DNA of 64,000 nt from G963664935 sp963664935 (GTDB lineage: Bacteria; Pseudomonadota; Gammaproteobacteria; Methylococcales; G963664935), in contig CAXXSE010000006.1 of assembly GCA_963664935.2 (NCBI GenBank), positions 930,001 through 994,000 on the forward strand, read 5' to 3'. This document shows, piece by piece, positions 46,466 to 55,865 of this stretch; the first letter of the stretch is position 1, and each line of letters begins with the position of its first letter. The translations under genes and the position numbers were made by a program. Below the pieces are notes generated by a model that saw nothing but the letters and a program-made list of their open reading frames with translations, searched no databases and was not told the origin of the DNA.

Positions 46466-48226
46466 ATGAAGGCGCGTCTCCAAACTCTCTTGAAAAAAGC
46501 AATTGAAACCCTTAAGAGCCGAGGCGAACTTGAATTCGGTCTCGTCGCACAGGTCAATATTGATCGATCTCGCGATACCCAACATGGAGACTACGCCTCC
46601 AATCTTGCTTTAACGCTCGCGGGGCGGGTCGGAACGAAACCAAGAGCATTGGCGGAAAAAATAATAGCTGTCATCCCCGATGATGATTCCATTGCAAAGG
46701 TGGAAGTCGCGGGTCCGGGATTTATTAATTTTTTCGTTACGGCGCAAGCGCAATTCCATGTTATTCGCCGTATTCATGCCCAAGCCAGCCGTTATGGTGA
46801 AAGTCAGGTGGGTGAGGGTCAAAAAGTTCAAGTTGAGTTTGTATCCGCTAACCCTACCGGTCCATTGCATGTTGGACATGGCCGGGGAGCCGCCTATGGT
46901 TCCGTGGTTGCAAATCTTCTGTCCGCCGTGGGTTTTGACGTTCAAAAAGAATATTATGTCAACGATGCTGGCCGCCAGATGAATATTCTTGCCCTCAGTA
47001 TTTGGCTGCGATACCTGGAAGAATGCGGCGAGTTTTTGCCCTTTCCGAGTAATGGATATCGGGGTGAATATATTCGCGAGATCGCTCAAGGTCTTTACGC
47101 CCAAATTGGGAGACGCGCCCAATGCGCGGCATCGTTGCTAAAGGACGATATTCCACTCGATGAACCTCAGGGTGGCGATAAGGAAATCTATATCGATGCG
47201 CTTATCGAACGGGCTCAAAACCTGCTCACCTCAGATCAGTTCCAAGAGGTCCTGCAATTTGGGCTTGATCGTATTCTGGGTGAAATACGCGATGATCTGG
47301 GCGAATTCGGAGTTCGATTCGATGAATGGTTTTCGGAGCGCCGATTAAGTCACGACGGAACAATCGACGCGTGTTTGGAGAAACTCCGTCAGTCGGATTA
47401 TGTTTATGAAAAGGATGGCGCAACCTGGTTTGCGTCGAGTCGATTGGGCGACGAGAAAGACCGGGTAATTATCCGGGATAATGGCCAAAGTACCTATTTT
47501 GCTTCGGATATTGCTTACCATTGGAACAAGCTCGAGCGTGGGTTTGACCGGATCGTCAACATCTGGGGGGCCGATCATCATGGCTACGTTCCCCGTGTAC
47601 GGGCGGCCATACGCGCGCTTGGCGCGGACCCTTCGAAACTTGAAGTGCTTTTGGTCCAGTTCGCGAATCTTTATAGGGGTAAGGAAAAGGTCCCAATGTC
47701 TACCCGGTCCGGCGAATTCGTCACCCTGCGTGAACTCCGTGAGGAAGTGGGAAAAGATGCCGCCCGGTTTTTCTATGTGATGCGGAAGTCGGACCAACAT
47801 ATGGATTTTGATCTTCAATTGGCGAGTTCACAATCCACGGATAACCCTGTTTACTACGTGCAATACGCCCATGCGCGGGTTTGCAGTGTGCTGCGAAAGC
47901 TTGGCGATCAAACACTTGATCATGATTTGGAACGGGGAATGGCGCATTTGAATCTGTTGAACGAAGATCATGAAATGGCCTTGGTCGGTACCTTAACCGG
48001 CTACCCTGAAACAGTAGAACGCGCGGCGCTTCAATACGAACCCCATCTGCTGACGCATTACCTTCGGGAGTTGGCTAATCAATTTCACACTTATTACAAT
48101 GCCCACCAATTCTTAGTTGGCAATGCCGAATTACGGGATGCACGCCTGAATCTGATCGGTGCGGTGCGGCAGGTTGTTGCCAACGGTCTGGGGTTGTTGG
48201 GCGTATCGGCGCCGGAATCGATGTAA
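46466..48226 (+). CDS. argS: Arginyl-tRNA synthetase
   Basis: This 586-residue class I synthetase has an N-terminal Add-1 domain (LALTLAGRVGTKPRALAEKI), the signature FVSANPTGPLHVGHGRGAAY (HVGH is the HIGH motif), and a KMSKS-equivalent KVPMSTRSGEFVTL. The C-terminal DALR anticodon domain starts about YVQYAHARVCSVLRKLG and ends with NGLGLLGVSAPE. Length is normal for the family. It charges tRNA-Arg and is followed by an FtsN-like gene, a common neighbour. Confidence 0.96.
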   Translation: MKARLQTLLKKAIETLKSRGELEFGLVAQVNIDRSRDTQHGDYASNLALTLAGRVGTKPRALAEKIIAVIPDDDSIAKVEVAGPGFINFFVTAQAQFHVIRRIHAQASRYGESQVGEGQKVQVEFVSANPTGPLHVGHGRGAAYGSVVANLLSAVGFDVQKEYYVNDAGRQMNILALSIWLRYLEECGEFLPFPSNGYRGEYIREIAQGLYAQIGRRAQCAASLLKDDIPLDEPQGGDKEIYIDALIERAQNLLTSDQFQEVLQFGLDRILGEIRDDLGEFGVRFDEWFSERRLSHDGTIDACLEKLRQSDYVYEKDGATWFASSRLGDEKDRVIIRDNGQSTYFASDIAYHWNKLERGFDRIVNIWGADHHGYVPRVRAAIRALGADPSKLEVLLVQFANLYRGKEKVPMSTRSGEFVTLRELREEVGKDAARFFYVMRKSDQHMDFDLQLASSQSTDNPVYYVQYAHARVCSVLRKLGDQTLDHDLERGMAHLNLLNEDHEMALVGTLTGYPETVERAALQYEPHLLTHYLRELANQFHTYYNAHQFLVGNAELRDARLNLIGAVRQVVANGLGLLGVSAPESM

Positions 48227-48238
48227 TTATTCATCTCA

Positions 48239-48432
48239 CCCCTGAAATCCACCATTTCCACGTAAAAAATTTATCATTTACAAGTGTGTAATATCCATTA
48301 GGTATTGATAATTTGTACTTATAAATTACCGCTACCTATCAATAAGGGGTAAATATGCGATTACATCAAATGAGAATAGGCGCCGCACGTGTAAATCCAT
48401 ATTTTTCGCTTTGAACCGACAAATTTTAGGGG
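48239..48432 (+). repeat. Dispersed palindromic repeat, copy 2, with ~100-bp internal insert
   Basis: It starts CCCCTGAAATCCACCATTTC and ends AAATTTTAGGGG, the outer arms of the family. Between the arms is an extra ~100 bases not present in the 51158 copy. The insert has its own inverted pair TATTGATA/TATCAATA. It fills the gap between argS and the ftsN-like gene. Confidence 0.65.
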
Positions 48433-48459
48433 CAATCTAAACAATAACTAATCAAGAGT

Positions 48460-49002
48460 ATGGCTAGGGACTACAAAAATCGGGCAAGAGCCCGCAAAAA
48501 AAAACCGGTTACAATATGGAAATGGGTGGGTGTTGGGGTTTTGATTATGGGGTTTGTTACTTTTTTATTTTTTCTCCAGGAGAATAAGAACGTCCCAACC
48601 CAGTCGGTTGAAAAACCTCCACAACCAAAAACTATAGAAAAAACGAGAAAAGGTAAGCAAAAGAAAAAAGCTGAATATCAGTTCTATACTATTCTTGAGC
48701 GGGAACGGGAAATTCCCGATTACGAAATTAAGATTCGAAAGCGGGAGGAGCAACTCGGCCGCGCAAATCCGGGCCGTTATGAATTACAGGCGGGATCGTT
48801 TCGGAATTTCGCCGAGGCTGACAAGCGAAAAGCTCAGTTGGCTTTATTGGGTGTTGAATCTAGAATCGAGAAAATCAATGTGGGTGATACGAATTGGAAT
48901 CGGATAAAAATAGGGCCCTTTTCAGATATGGTCAAAGTGGATTCCCTGCGTACTCAGCTGCGGGAAAATAGCATAGATGTCGTGGTCATGAAAGCGGATT
49001 AA
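48460..49002 (+). CDS. ftsN: SPOR-domain protein, FtsN-like
   Basis: This 180-residue protein has a basic cytoplasmic start (MARDYKNRARARKKKP), one TM helix (VGVGVLIMGFVTFLFFLQ), a Lys-rich linker and a C-terminal SPOR domain (YELQAGSFRNFAEADKRKAQ, then LLGVESRIEKINVGDTNWNR and IKIGPFSD). SPOR domains bind denuded peptidoglycan at the division septum. The position after argS is where ftsN often lies, which supports the assignment, though any SPOR protein would fit the domains. It overlaps the next lipoprotein gene by one base. Confidence 0.8.
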   Translation: MARDYKNRARARKKKPVTIWKWVGVGVLIMGFVTFLFFLQENKNVPTQSVEKPPQPKTIEKTRKGKQKKKAEYQFYTILEREREIPDYEIKIRKREEQLGRANPGRYELQAGSFRNFAEADKRKAQLALLGVESRIEKINVGDTNWNRIKIGPFSDMVKVDSLRTQLRENSIDVVVMKAD

Positions 49003-49727
49003 TGTCCAAAGAAATTTCGAAACTTCTATTATTTTTGGTGCTTTTTTTAATGATCGGATGTTCTTTAACGCCGATCAAGGAAGAAGCTGTAAGAGTCCCA
49101 TCCGAATCGTTTGAAACCGCTGAAAAAGGCTGGTGGTATGCTAGGATTCGCATGCACTGGCCGGAACATTCCGATCCGTCCTGGTATTTGGATTCGATGG
49201 TGGCGCATTTGGTTGTTTCACCGATTTTAGATGAAAAACGTCCACAAATTAAGCTATGGCGGTTTCACCGGCGAGCCCTTAGAGACGGAGCGGGGCATCA
49301 ATTCAGTTTTATCTTTTACTCAACGCCCCATGCCGCCGCCGAAATTTACCGGGCGCTCGAGACAAATTCAATCTTGAAAAAGTTAATAGCCGAGGGAAAG
49401 GTCGAAAATTTAATTTTGGAAAATACCGCGGAAATTAAGAGACCTAATATCGAAGATACCAGCGATCCGGTTTGGGACGAAATTATTCAGAAATCCTGGC
49501 CCCATTACATCATGGGCGTCAGTGAAATGTGGTTGGATATGGTGAAGCGGATTGTTGAACATAACAAAGGTAAGACGGATGCTTCGGAGGAATTCTACGA
49601 ATATGTCCATAACACGGTCACATTCCTTTGGAAAAAGGAAGGAAACCATGCTTTTCTCCATCATTTAAATGGGTTGTTCGCCTATAGACCTATGGTGGTA
49701 ACCGAGCGAAAATTAATGACCTTTTAA
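49002..49727 (+). CDS. Lipoprotein, unknown function, 241 aa
   Basis: It begins MSKEISKLLLFLVLFLMIGC, with lipobox LMIGC. The mature part has several Trp residues (EKGWWYARIRMHWPEHSDPS, WYLDSMVAHLVV), a central beta segment (GHQFSFIFYSTP), a helix rich in Ala and Glu and a final DMVKRIVEHNKG segment. It shares one base with the upstream FtsN-like stop, so it is probably co-translated. I do not recognise the family; an envelope role alongside FtsN is an inference from position. Confidence 0.68.
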   Translation: MSKEISKLLLFLVLFLMIGCSLTPIKEEAVRVPSESFETAEKGWWYARIRMHWPEHSDPSWYLDSMVAHLVVSPILDEKRPQIKLWRFHRRALRDGAGHQFSFIFYSTPHAAAEIYRALETNSILKKLIAEGKVENLILENTAEIKRPNIEDTSDPVWDEIIQKSWPHYIMGVSEMWLDMVKRIVEHNKGKTDASEEFYEYVHNTVTFLWKKEGNHAFLHHLNGLFAYRPMVVTERKLMTF

Positions 49728-49746
49728 GGAGTAATTATTCGGTTCA

Positions 49747-49800
49747 CCCCTGAAATCCGCCATTTTCGTATTCCTCAATTGTCCTATTTTTCAGCGCGGG
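49747..49800 (+). repeat. Dispersed palindromic repeat, copy 3 (left arm only)
   Basis: CCCCTGAAATCCGCCATTTT matches the left arm of the family. The right arm is missing or too diverged. It lies between the lipoprotein gene and purD. Confidence 0.5.
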
Positions 49801-49869
49801 ACATCTAAATAGTGACTTTCTCCGCTGACTAAGCGATCATCCTAAAAATAACAAAAATTATCGGATTCG

Positions 49870-51162
49870 ATGAAGATTTTAGTAATAGGTGGTGGTGGCC
49901 GCGAACATGCATTGGTGTGGAAGCTGGCTCAATCGAGCAAAACCCAACGGATTTTTGTAGCGCCGGGTAATGCCGGCACGGCGATGGAACCGAAAACCGA
50001 AAATAAACCTATTAGTGCGGAAGACATTCCCGAGCTACTGAACTTCGCTATCAAAAATAAGATCGATTTGACCGTGGTGGGTCCGGAGTTGCCATTAGTC
50101 GGTGGAATAGTCGATGAATTCGAAGCAGCGGGGATGGCGTGTTTCGGTCCCAAACTTTCCGCGGCGCGGATGGAGGGTTCCAAATCTTTTTGTAAGGGGT
50201 TTTTGTCCAGGCATAATATTCCAAGCGCTGAATACCAGGTCTATACCGATCCGGAGCAAGCTTGCCGATATATTGAAAACAAAGGCGCCCCCATCGTCGT
50301 GAAAGCGGATGGCCTCGCCGCCGGGAAAGGGGTTGTTATCGCCCGAACGACTCAGGAAGCCAAGGATGCCGTGCGGAATATGCTTTCGGATAACGTGTAC
50401 GGCGAAGCGGGCAGTCAAGTGGTCATTGAAGAATTTTTGCAAGGTGAAGAAGCCAGTTTTATCGTCATTGCCGACGGAAAACAGGCATTGCCGCTGGCAA
50501 CATCTCAAGACCACAAAGCTCGCGACAATGGAGATCGAGGTCCTAATACTGGGGGAATGGGCGCCTATTCTCCCGCACCGGTGGTGACCCCGGAAATCCA
50601 CTCACAAGTTATGCGCGATATTATCCATCCGACCTTGGAAGGCATGGCTTCCGAAGGTATGCCCTATATCGGATTCCTCTATGTGGGATTGATGATCACC
50701 CCGGACAAACAAGTAAAAGTACTGGAATACAACTGCCGTTTGGGCGACCCGGAGACCCAACCGATCATGATGCGCTTAAACAGCGATCTGGTTGAATTAT
50801 GCCAGGCGGCGCTCGCTCAACGTTTGGATAAAGTTGAGATCGACTGGGATGATCGAGTTGCCTTAGGGGTGGTTATGGCCGCGGGCGGTTATCCTGGGAC
50901 TTATGCTAAAGGTAGTGTGATTTCCGGGTTACCAAAGCAGCACACCGATAGCCGAAAAGTATTCCATGCGGGAACTCAGTGCCGGGACGATGGGCATATT
51001 GTGACAAATGGGGGGCGGGTATTGTGCGCCTGCGCCTTGGCGGATTCGATTTGCGGCGCACAAAAAGAAGTTTACCGGGATATCGAGTCGATCCATTGGG
51101 ACGATGCGTACTATCGAACTGATATAGGGTATAAGGCGTGTAACAATTCAGCTCGCTCCTGA
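49870..51162 (+). CDS. purD: Phosphoribosylamine--glycine ligase
   Basis: This 430-residue ATP-grasp enzyme joins phosphoribosylamine and glycine in purine synthesis. Motifs are ILVIGGGGREHALVWKLAQS at the N-terminus, PIVVKADGLAAGKGVVIART (ATP), DHKARDNGDRGPNTGGMGAY and RLGDPETQPIMMRL. The length and ends are normal except that the last few codons and the TGA stop lie within the left arm of a dispersed palindromic repeat (51158-51240). So the C-terminal CNNSARS tail may be shaped by the repeat insertion. Confidence 0.95.
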   Translation: MKILVIGGGGREHALVWKLAQSSKTQRIFVAPGNAGTAMEPKTENKPISAEDIPELLNFAIKNKIDLTVVGPELPLVGGIVDEFEAAGMACFGPKLSAARMEGSKSFCKGFLSRHNIPSAEYQVYTDPEQACRYIENKGAPIVVKADGLAAGKGVVIARTTQEAKDAVRNMLSDNVYGEAGSQVVIEEFLQGEEASFIVIADGKQALPLATSQDHKARDNGDRGPNTGGMGAYSPAPVVTPEIHSQVMRDIIHPTLEGMASEGMPYIGFLYVGLMITPDKQVKVLEYNCRLGDPETQPIMMRLNSDLVELCQAALAQRLDKVEIDWDDRVALGVVMAAGGYPGTYAKGSVISGLPKQHTDSRKVFHAGTQCRDDGHIVTNGGRVLCACALADSICGAQKEVYRDIESIHWDDAYYRTDIGYKACNNSARS

Positions 51163-51240
51163 AATCCGCCATTTCCGCGTTCAAAAATGATCATTTACAC
51201 GTAAACTCACATTTTTCGCCTTGAACTGACAAATTTCAGG
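51158..51240 (+). repeat. Dispersed palindromic repeat, copy 4 (83 bp, best preserved)
   Basis: The termini are perfect 8-base inverted repeats, CCTGAAAT and ATTTCAGG. Further pairing blocks lie inside (CGCGTTCAAAAATG with CATTTTTCGCCTTGAA). The repeat overlaps the end of purD by five bases. The other copies are at 11191, 48239 and 49747. Confidence 0.7.
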
Positions 51241-51340
51241 TGTAATCTGAACGGTTACCAAGGCGTTATTCAGAAGAGTCTTATAAGACTAAATCGTAGA
51301 TATTCAAAGAATTTCAGGCTAGAACCGAACTCGGTCCGGG

Positions 51341-53299
51341 TTACAAACTCGGACTACCAATAGTTCTTTGATTTTTCGCTTTTTGTATCTCGTTTTCGAG
51401 TTGAAGAAATTCCGATTCCCAATATTTTCGATTTTTACGCCAGCTTAGAGACGTTAAATGCCCACGGCCAGTTTGGAGTTCCTGAAGTGCCCGGTCCGTT
51501 TCACCGTTTACAAGCAGTATCTTGATTAAATTTCTACGATAAGCACCATCGTGTGGGAACATTCCCGCGACTTCATCCAAAATGGCGACGGCAGTTTGTT
51601 GATCCCCAAGAATGTTGGTGTAATACGACGAAAGCTGGGTCAAGGTTTTGGCTTTATCGCTCCGATTAAGCGTTGGATTGTTTAGCATATTGCCGAATAA
51701 GTCGAACATATTGTTTGGTGGTAAAGAGCAGGCGGCCTTCGCGGTGCATACGATCAAATTTCGGAATGCGGTGAGCGTCGTGGGCCTTACACGCTCCGTT
51801 CTTAAACGTTCATTGAGGATTTCGAGTGTATCCGGTGAGGGCTGTTTTTGATCCATGGAGGCGATATGGATCAGTCCGAAAAGTGGTATTGGATCGGATT
51901 TGGCGAGATTGAAACTGATTTTTAAATGTTCTCGGGCTCGTGCTAAAAACCGCGGTTTTTTTGTTTTTACGAACAACGTTACGTAAGCCCTCCCGAGCTC
52001 GTATTGGGCTCGTGGAGAATTCGGATGATGGGTTGCTTCCATGCTGGCAAGGCTAATAAGATCTCGCCAATCGGCTGCGCGTAGTGCTGTAATCGGCGCT
52101 AATAATAACGCCATAGCTACGGGGCTAAAACGCAGAAATGCGTGTAGCTTTTTGAATTGTACCCACCGGAGCACGGCGTAAACAACGCAAAATAGGGGGC
52201 CGATGCTCGGCATGTAATTGCGGTGTTCATGAATAAGTTCGAGGGGCCAGAGCGTCGATTCGAGGATATGCCCCCCTAAAAACCAAAATACGGCAAACGC
52301 CAATAAATTATAAGTACGTAGAAAGACAGTAGCGCCCATTAACGCCAAACCGATCAAGGCAACCGAAAAAAAGGTGGAAATAGGCGAGAATAGCCCGGTT
52401 GATACTTCGAAATCGTCATGAAATAAGCCGAGCGATGCATTGGCCGGGAAAAACAACATTTTGATGTAAAAACAAAGCGCCCGCGCTTCGGTTAATAGGC
52501 GTTCAGTGAGAGTGAATGACCGGAATTTATAAAGTTGATTCAGCCAATCCAAGTTGAGCAGGAAATAGCCGCTGACGTAGACGATGGGGATAATGACCAA
52601 TATGGAAAAATAGGTCATTAGACAAAGATTCGATCGCCTGTTGTAGGTTTTAAATCTGAAGACCGTTATTTCTATGACAAAAAGGTAGCCAAACAGCAGA
52701 ATTCCGTTCTCTTTTGAGAAAACCGCTAATATTCCGGCGGCTAAGGTCCCAAACAGCATTAAGAAAAATCCATTAGGACTGTTCAACATTCGCGACCGCG
52801 CGACGAGAAAAATGTGAATACCCAGTAACGTGAATAAAGCCGCCAAGCTGGCCATTCTTTGTACGATATAAAGCACCGAAGTGAGATTGATGGGGTGAAC
52901 CATCCAGATCAATGCCACCGAAAAAGCAACGATTCGGGATAAATCAATTATCGTCTCATTCGTGTTGTTTTGCAGTTGTATAACCAGACGGCGAGAAATA
53001 ACAAAGACAAGCAGAGCGTTGGCGATATGAATCGCGATGTTGGTGAGTTTAAAATAAATTGGCGATGCCCCGCCCAATGCGTAATGAAGGGCAAAGGTGA
53101 ACAAGCTGATCGGACGTTTGAGTGGCCCCGCATCTCCCGATAAGCTGGCTGAAATCAGGCTGTTCCAGTTGAGCGTTGTGGTCGTGAGTACGTCATTATC
53201 CAAAATATTTGGATAATCGTCGAAAAGGAAAGTGCCCGGTAGTCCGGGAAGATAAACCAGGAATCCTAAAAAAGGGAATATGAGTAGCGCGTATCTCAT
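51341..53299 (-). CDS. Polytopic GT-C-like glycosyltransferase with TPR tail, next to pilA
   Basis: This 652-residue protein has about ten TM helices in the first ~430 residues. A GT-C-like first loop carries the acidic motif LPGTFLFDDYPNILDNDVLT. Another conserved segment is LWPLELIHEHRNYMPSIGPL. The C-terminal third has TPR-like helices (HPNSPRAQYELGRAYVTLFV, and YYTNILGDQQTAVAILDEVA). This TM-then-TPR design resembles O-mannosyl/pilin-type transferases. The gene follows pilA on the same strand, 64 bases away across a terminator-like hairpin. I infer that it glycosylates the pilin, as is seen for pilin-linked transferases in Pseudomonas and Acinetobacter, but the substrate is not shown. Confidence 0.7.
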   Translation of the reverse strand: MRYALLIFPFLGFLVYLPGLPGTFLFDDYPNILDNDVLTTTTLNWNSLISASLSGDAGPLKRPISLFTFALHYALGGASPIYFKLTNIAIHIANALLVFVISRRLVIQLQNNTNETIIDLSRIVAFSVALIWMVHPINLTSVLYIVQRMASLAALFTLLGIHIFLVARSRMLNSPNGFFLMLFGTLAAGILAVFSKENGILLFGYLFVIEITVFRFKTYNRRSNLCLMTYFSILVIIPIVYVSGYFLLNLDWLNQLYKFRSFTLTERLLTEARALCFYIKMLFFPANASLGLFHDDFEVSTGLFSPISTFFSVALIGLALMGATVFLRTYNLLAFAVFWFLGGHILESTLWPLELIHEHRNYMPSIGPLFCVVYAVLRWVQFKKLHAFLRFSPVAMALLLAPITALRAADWRDLISLASMEATHHPNSPRAQYELGRAYVTLFVKTKKPRFLARAREHLKISFNLAKSDPIPLFGLIHIASMDQKQPSPDTLEILNERLRTERVRPTTLTAFRNLIVCTAKAACSLPPNNMFDLFGNMLNNPTLNRSDKAKTLTQLSSYYTNILGDQQTAVAILDEVAGMFPHDGAYRRNLIKILLVNGETDRALQELQTGRGHLTSLSWRKNRKYWESEFLQLENEIQKAKNQRTIGSPSL

Positions 53300-53305
53300 A
53301 TAAGA

Positions 53306-53333
53306 AAGGCGTCCCGCTGCCGCGGGACGCCTT
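53306..53333 (-). terminator. Strong hairpin between pilA and the glycosyltransferase gene
   Basis: The 12-base-pair stem AAGGCGTCCCGC/GCGGGACGCCTT has a four-base loop. On the minus strand it is followed by TTCTTAT, a weak T tract. It probably trims most pilA transcripts and allows some read-through into the downstream gene, which starts seven bases later. Confidence 0.75.
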
Positions 53334-53362
53334 GTGTTTAGGTCAATACTACAGATTACTGG

Positions 53363-53788
53363 TTAACGACAGTTTGCGGGACGGTATTTAGAATCCAAGG
53401 TTCCCCCAGTATTACAAGACCAAATTATGTTTCCGTTAGTGGTAGTGGCACTAAATCGGAGTTCTTGTCCGCTTAGAGCGCCGCTGCCAGTGTAGCGGAC
53501 GGTAATGGAACCGCCTGCTCCTACGGTTACCGCAGTTACATTGTTCCCTTCAATAGAACCCGCGGGGCCTAGACCCGCTTGAGTGTTACTGGAAGGCATA
53601 GACCCTTCACTTGCATAATACTCCGAAACACCGGTTTTCGCCGCGGAAGCAAGTCCAAGACCTTCGGCGACGCGGGCTCGAATGGTATAGTCCTGATAAG
53701 CTGGAATCGCTACGGCCGCCAGAATACCGACGATCGCGACTACGATCATTAATTCGATTAAAGTAAAACCTTGTTGGGCTTTTTTCAT
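53363..53788 (-). CDS. pilA: Type IV major pilin
   Basis: This 141-residue prepilin has a short leader MKKAQQG cleaved before FTLIELMIVVAIVGILAAVA, with Glu at mature position 5. A helical part follows (AYQDYTIRARVAEGLGLASA). The globular domain ends with two Cys (IIWSCNTGG and YRPANC) that form the usual D-region disulfide. It is a Type IVa pilin for twitching or adhesion. A sigma-54-type promoter precedes it and a GT-C-like transferase follows. Confidence 0.93.
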   Translation of the reverse strand: MKKAQQGFTLIELMIVVAIVGILAAVAIPAYQDYTIRARVAEGLGLASAAKTGVSEYYASEGSMPSSNTQAGLGPAGSIEGNNVTAVTVGAGGSITVRYTGSGALSGQELRFSATTTNGNIIWSCNTGGTLDSKYRPANCR

Positions 53789-53850
53789 AAGTTTATCCTC
53801 GAGTAATTGAGATTATAAAACGGGTTGAGATCCGATGCTCGATTTAAGGA

Positions 53851-53868
53851 TAGCAGTCCCCGTGCCAA
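53851..53868 (-). promoter_or_regulatory. Sigma-54 promoter of pilA
   Basis: On the minus strand TTGGCACGGGGACTGCTA matches the -24/-12 consensus TGGCAC-N5-TTGC(A/T), with the GG and GC elements at the right spacing. RpoN/PilR control of pilA is standard in gammaproteobacteria. Confidence 0.75.
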
Positions 53869-54158
53869 ATTTTTCGATAACGGTAAATTGGAGGTTGAAA
53901 AAAGGAGATTTGTATCATAAAGGATTGATATACGCGGCGGCGGTAATATTGAGAGTGGAGGAGGGGATTCAATTGATGTTGATTTGAATATCGATTTGGT
54001 TTGAGAAATGCGAACGCGGTGGGTCAAAACCTGACGCTGGGGGTCACATGATTTTGCGGGCGGGATTGCCCTAATAATTACATCCAGTATACTCCTGCCC
54101 CATGAAAGCGCTAATGGCCCATCATTCTATAAATATATGACCATGGAATACACCCACA
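53869..54158. other. Spacer between pilA and the RetSat-like gene
   Basis: About 290 bases, purine-rich. It should contain PilR-binding sites for pilA and the promoter of the next gene, but no specific motif can be named. A minus-strand frame at 53785-54027 has no support. Confidence 0.35.
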
Positions 54159-55724
54159 ATGAATTATGATGCCATTGTAATCGGATCCGGTATGGGGGGG
54201 CTGGCCTGCGCCAGCCTTTTAACTCAACTGGAAAATAAAAAGGTTTTGGTATTGGAGCGCCATTTCACACCGGGGGGCTATACCCATATGTTTAGCCGCA
54301 ATCAGGTTTATGAGTGGGATGTGGGTGTTCATTACGTTGGAGAAATGTATACTGGAAGTTTCTATCGCCGACTATTTGATGGCGTCACTGGAGGGGCTAT
54401 CGAGTGGCAGGAAATGCCCGAGGTTTTTGAACGCTTCGTTTATCCGGATTTTACTTTTGATCTACACGGTGGTCTTGATGGGTTTATTCGGAACTTAATC
54501 GACCGGTTCCCCCAAGAAAAAAATGCCATCGGGCAATACCGGAAAGACCTTGCCAAAGCAGCCCGATGGTACGGGCGTTTAATGGTGTCAAAAGTGATGC
54601 CGGATCGGTTGCGGCCGTTTTGGGATATTTTTCTACGGTTGGGTTCAAACATGGCGTTGATGTCAACGGGATCCTATTTGGATTCTCGGTTTAGCGATCG
54701 TCGCCTGAAAGCCGTTATTGCATCGCAATGGGGTGATATTGGCATCCCACCGGGCACTAGTGCGTTCGCAGCCCACGCGCTTGTTGTCGTGCACTACAGC
54801 GGAGGCGGTTATTACCCTGTTGGTGGGGCGAAGGTGATCGCCAATAGCGTGATTCCCATCCTAGAGCGGACCGGTGGACAGGTTCTGACCCGGCATCGAG
54901 TGGATTCCATTATCGTGGACGGCGATAAAGCTGTCGGCGTTCAAATTCTGACCCGTGCTGGAGGACAAGACCAAGTAAAGCGGTATTATGCCGACACGAT
55001 CATATCGAATGCCGGAGCCTATACGACTTTTAATCGGTTGATGCCGCCCGAGGTTAAACTTCCCTGCCAATCGACTCTTGAGCGATTTCCGGTTGGGAGC
55101 GCCCATGTTTGTCTATATATCGGTTTTAAGGATAACCCCTACAAACTCGGATTTAATGGCGAGAATCTTTGGATTTACGAGGGTTATGACCACGATGAGG
55201 CATTTGCCAACCGATGTCGTATAGTAGAGGGTGAGATATCAGGGTGTTTTTTATCCTTTCCTTCGCTCAAAAACCCAACATCGAAAGGGCATACGGCGGA
55301 ACTGATCGCCTTTGCCGATTACAATCAATTTAGCGCTTGGTCCGGCCAAAAATGGAAAAAACGGGGAACGGAATACGATGCGCTAAAGCAACGCATTTCG
55401 GAGGCGTTGATATCGTTCGTCGACAGCCGCTATCCCGGATTCGCCGATCTTATCGACTATCAAGAATTGTCCACGCCGCTGACTACCATCGATTTTACCG
55501 GTCACCGGCACGGGTGCATCTATGGCTTACCGGCAACACCGGAAAAATTTTCAGCGGAGTGGCTTAAGCCGAAAACACCGATCAAGAACCTATACCTAAC
55601 CGGAAGCGATGTTGCGGGTCATGGCATCGTTGGCGCCTTGATGGGTGGTGTAATGACCACCTTGACGGTCTCGCGAAAACGATGGGCTTTGTTGAAATGG
55701 TTGGCATCGGCTAAAACACGTTGA
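54159..55724 (+). CDS. FAD-dependent oxidoreductase, RetSat/carotenoid-isomerase-like
   Basis: This 521-residue flavoprotein has the N-terminal FAD motif AIVIGSGMGGLACASLLTQL, followed by LERHFTPGGYTHMFSR and a C-terminal FAD segment (NLYLTGSDVAGHGIVGALMG). The pattern is that of the CrtI/RetSat (phytoene desaturase, all-trans-retinol saturase) group. Other conserved parts are WDVGVHYVG and YYPVGGAKVIANSVIPILER. It may act on an isoprenoid or a fatty acyl lipid; no other carotenoid gene is in the window. The gene is isolated and complete. Confidence 0.75.
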   Translation: MNYDAIVIGSGMGGLACASLLTQLENKKVLVLERHFTPGGYTHMFSRNQVYEWDVGVHYVGEMYTGSFYRRLFDGVTGGAIEWQEMPEVFERFVYPDFTFDLHGGLDGFIRNLIDRFPQEKNAIGQYRKDLAKAARWYGRLMVSKVMPDRLRPFWDIFLRLGSNMALMSTGSYLDSRFSDRRLKAVIASQWGDIGIPPGTSAFAAHALVVVHYSGGGYYPVGGAKVIANSVIPILERTGGQVLTRHRVDSIIVDGDKAVGVQILTRAGGQDQVKRYYADTIISNAGAYTTFNRLMPPEVKLPCQSTLERFPVGSAHVCLYIGFKDNPYKLGFNGENLWIYEGYDHDEAFANRCRIVEGEISGCFLSFPSLKNPTSKGHTAELIAFADYNQFSAWSGQKWKKRGTEYDALKQRISEALISFVDSRYPGFADLIDYQELSTPLTTIDFTGHRHGCIYGLPATPEKFSAEWLKPKTPIKNLYLTGSDVAGHGIVGALMGGVMTTLTVSRKRWALLKWLASAKTR

Positions 55725-55865
55725 ATTCAATTGGTTCAATAATCTACCAGGGGTATAAACGCTTGCATCCTACCACCGACGCTTACGATTGATAGTCTTT
55801 AACCTGTATATCTCACCAAGTTTCGCGGCGAGGAATACGTTACCGATCTGATTTTTGATGGTTAA

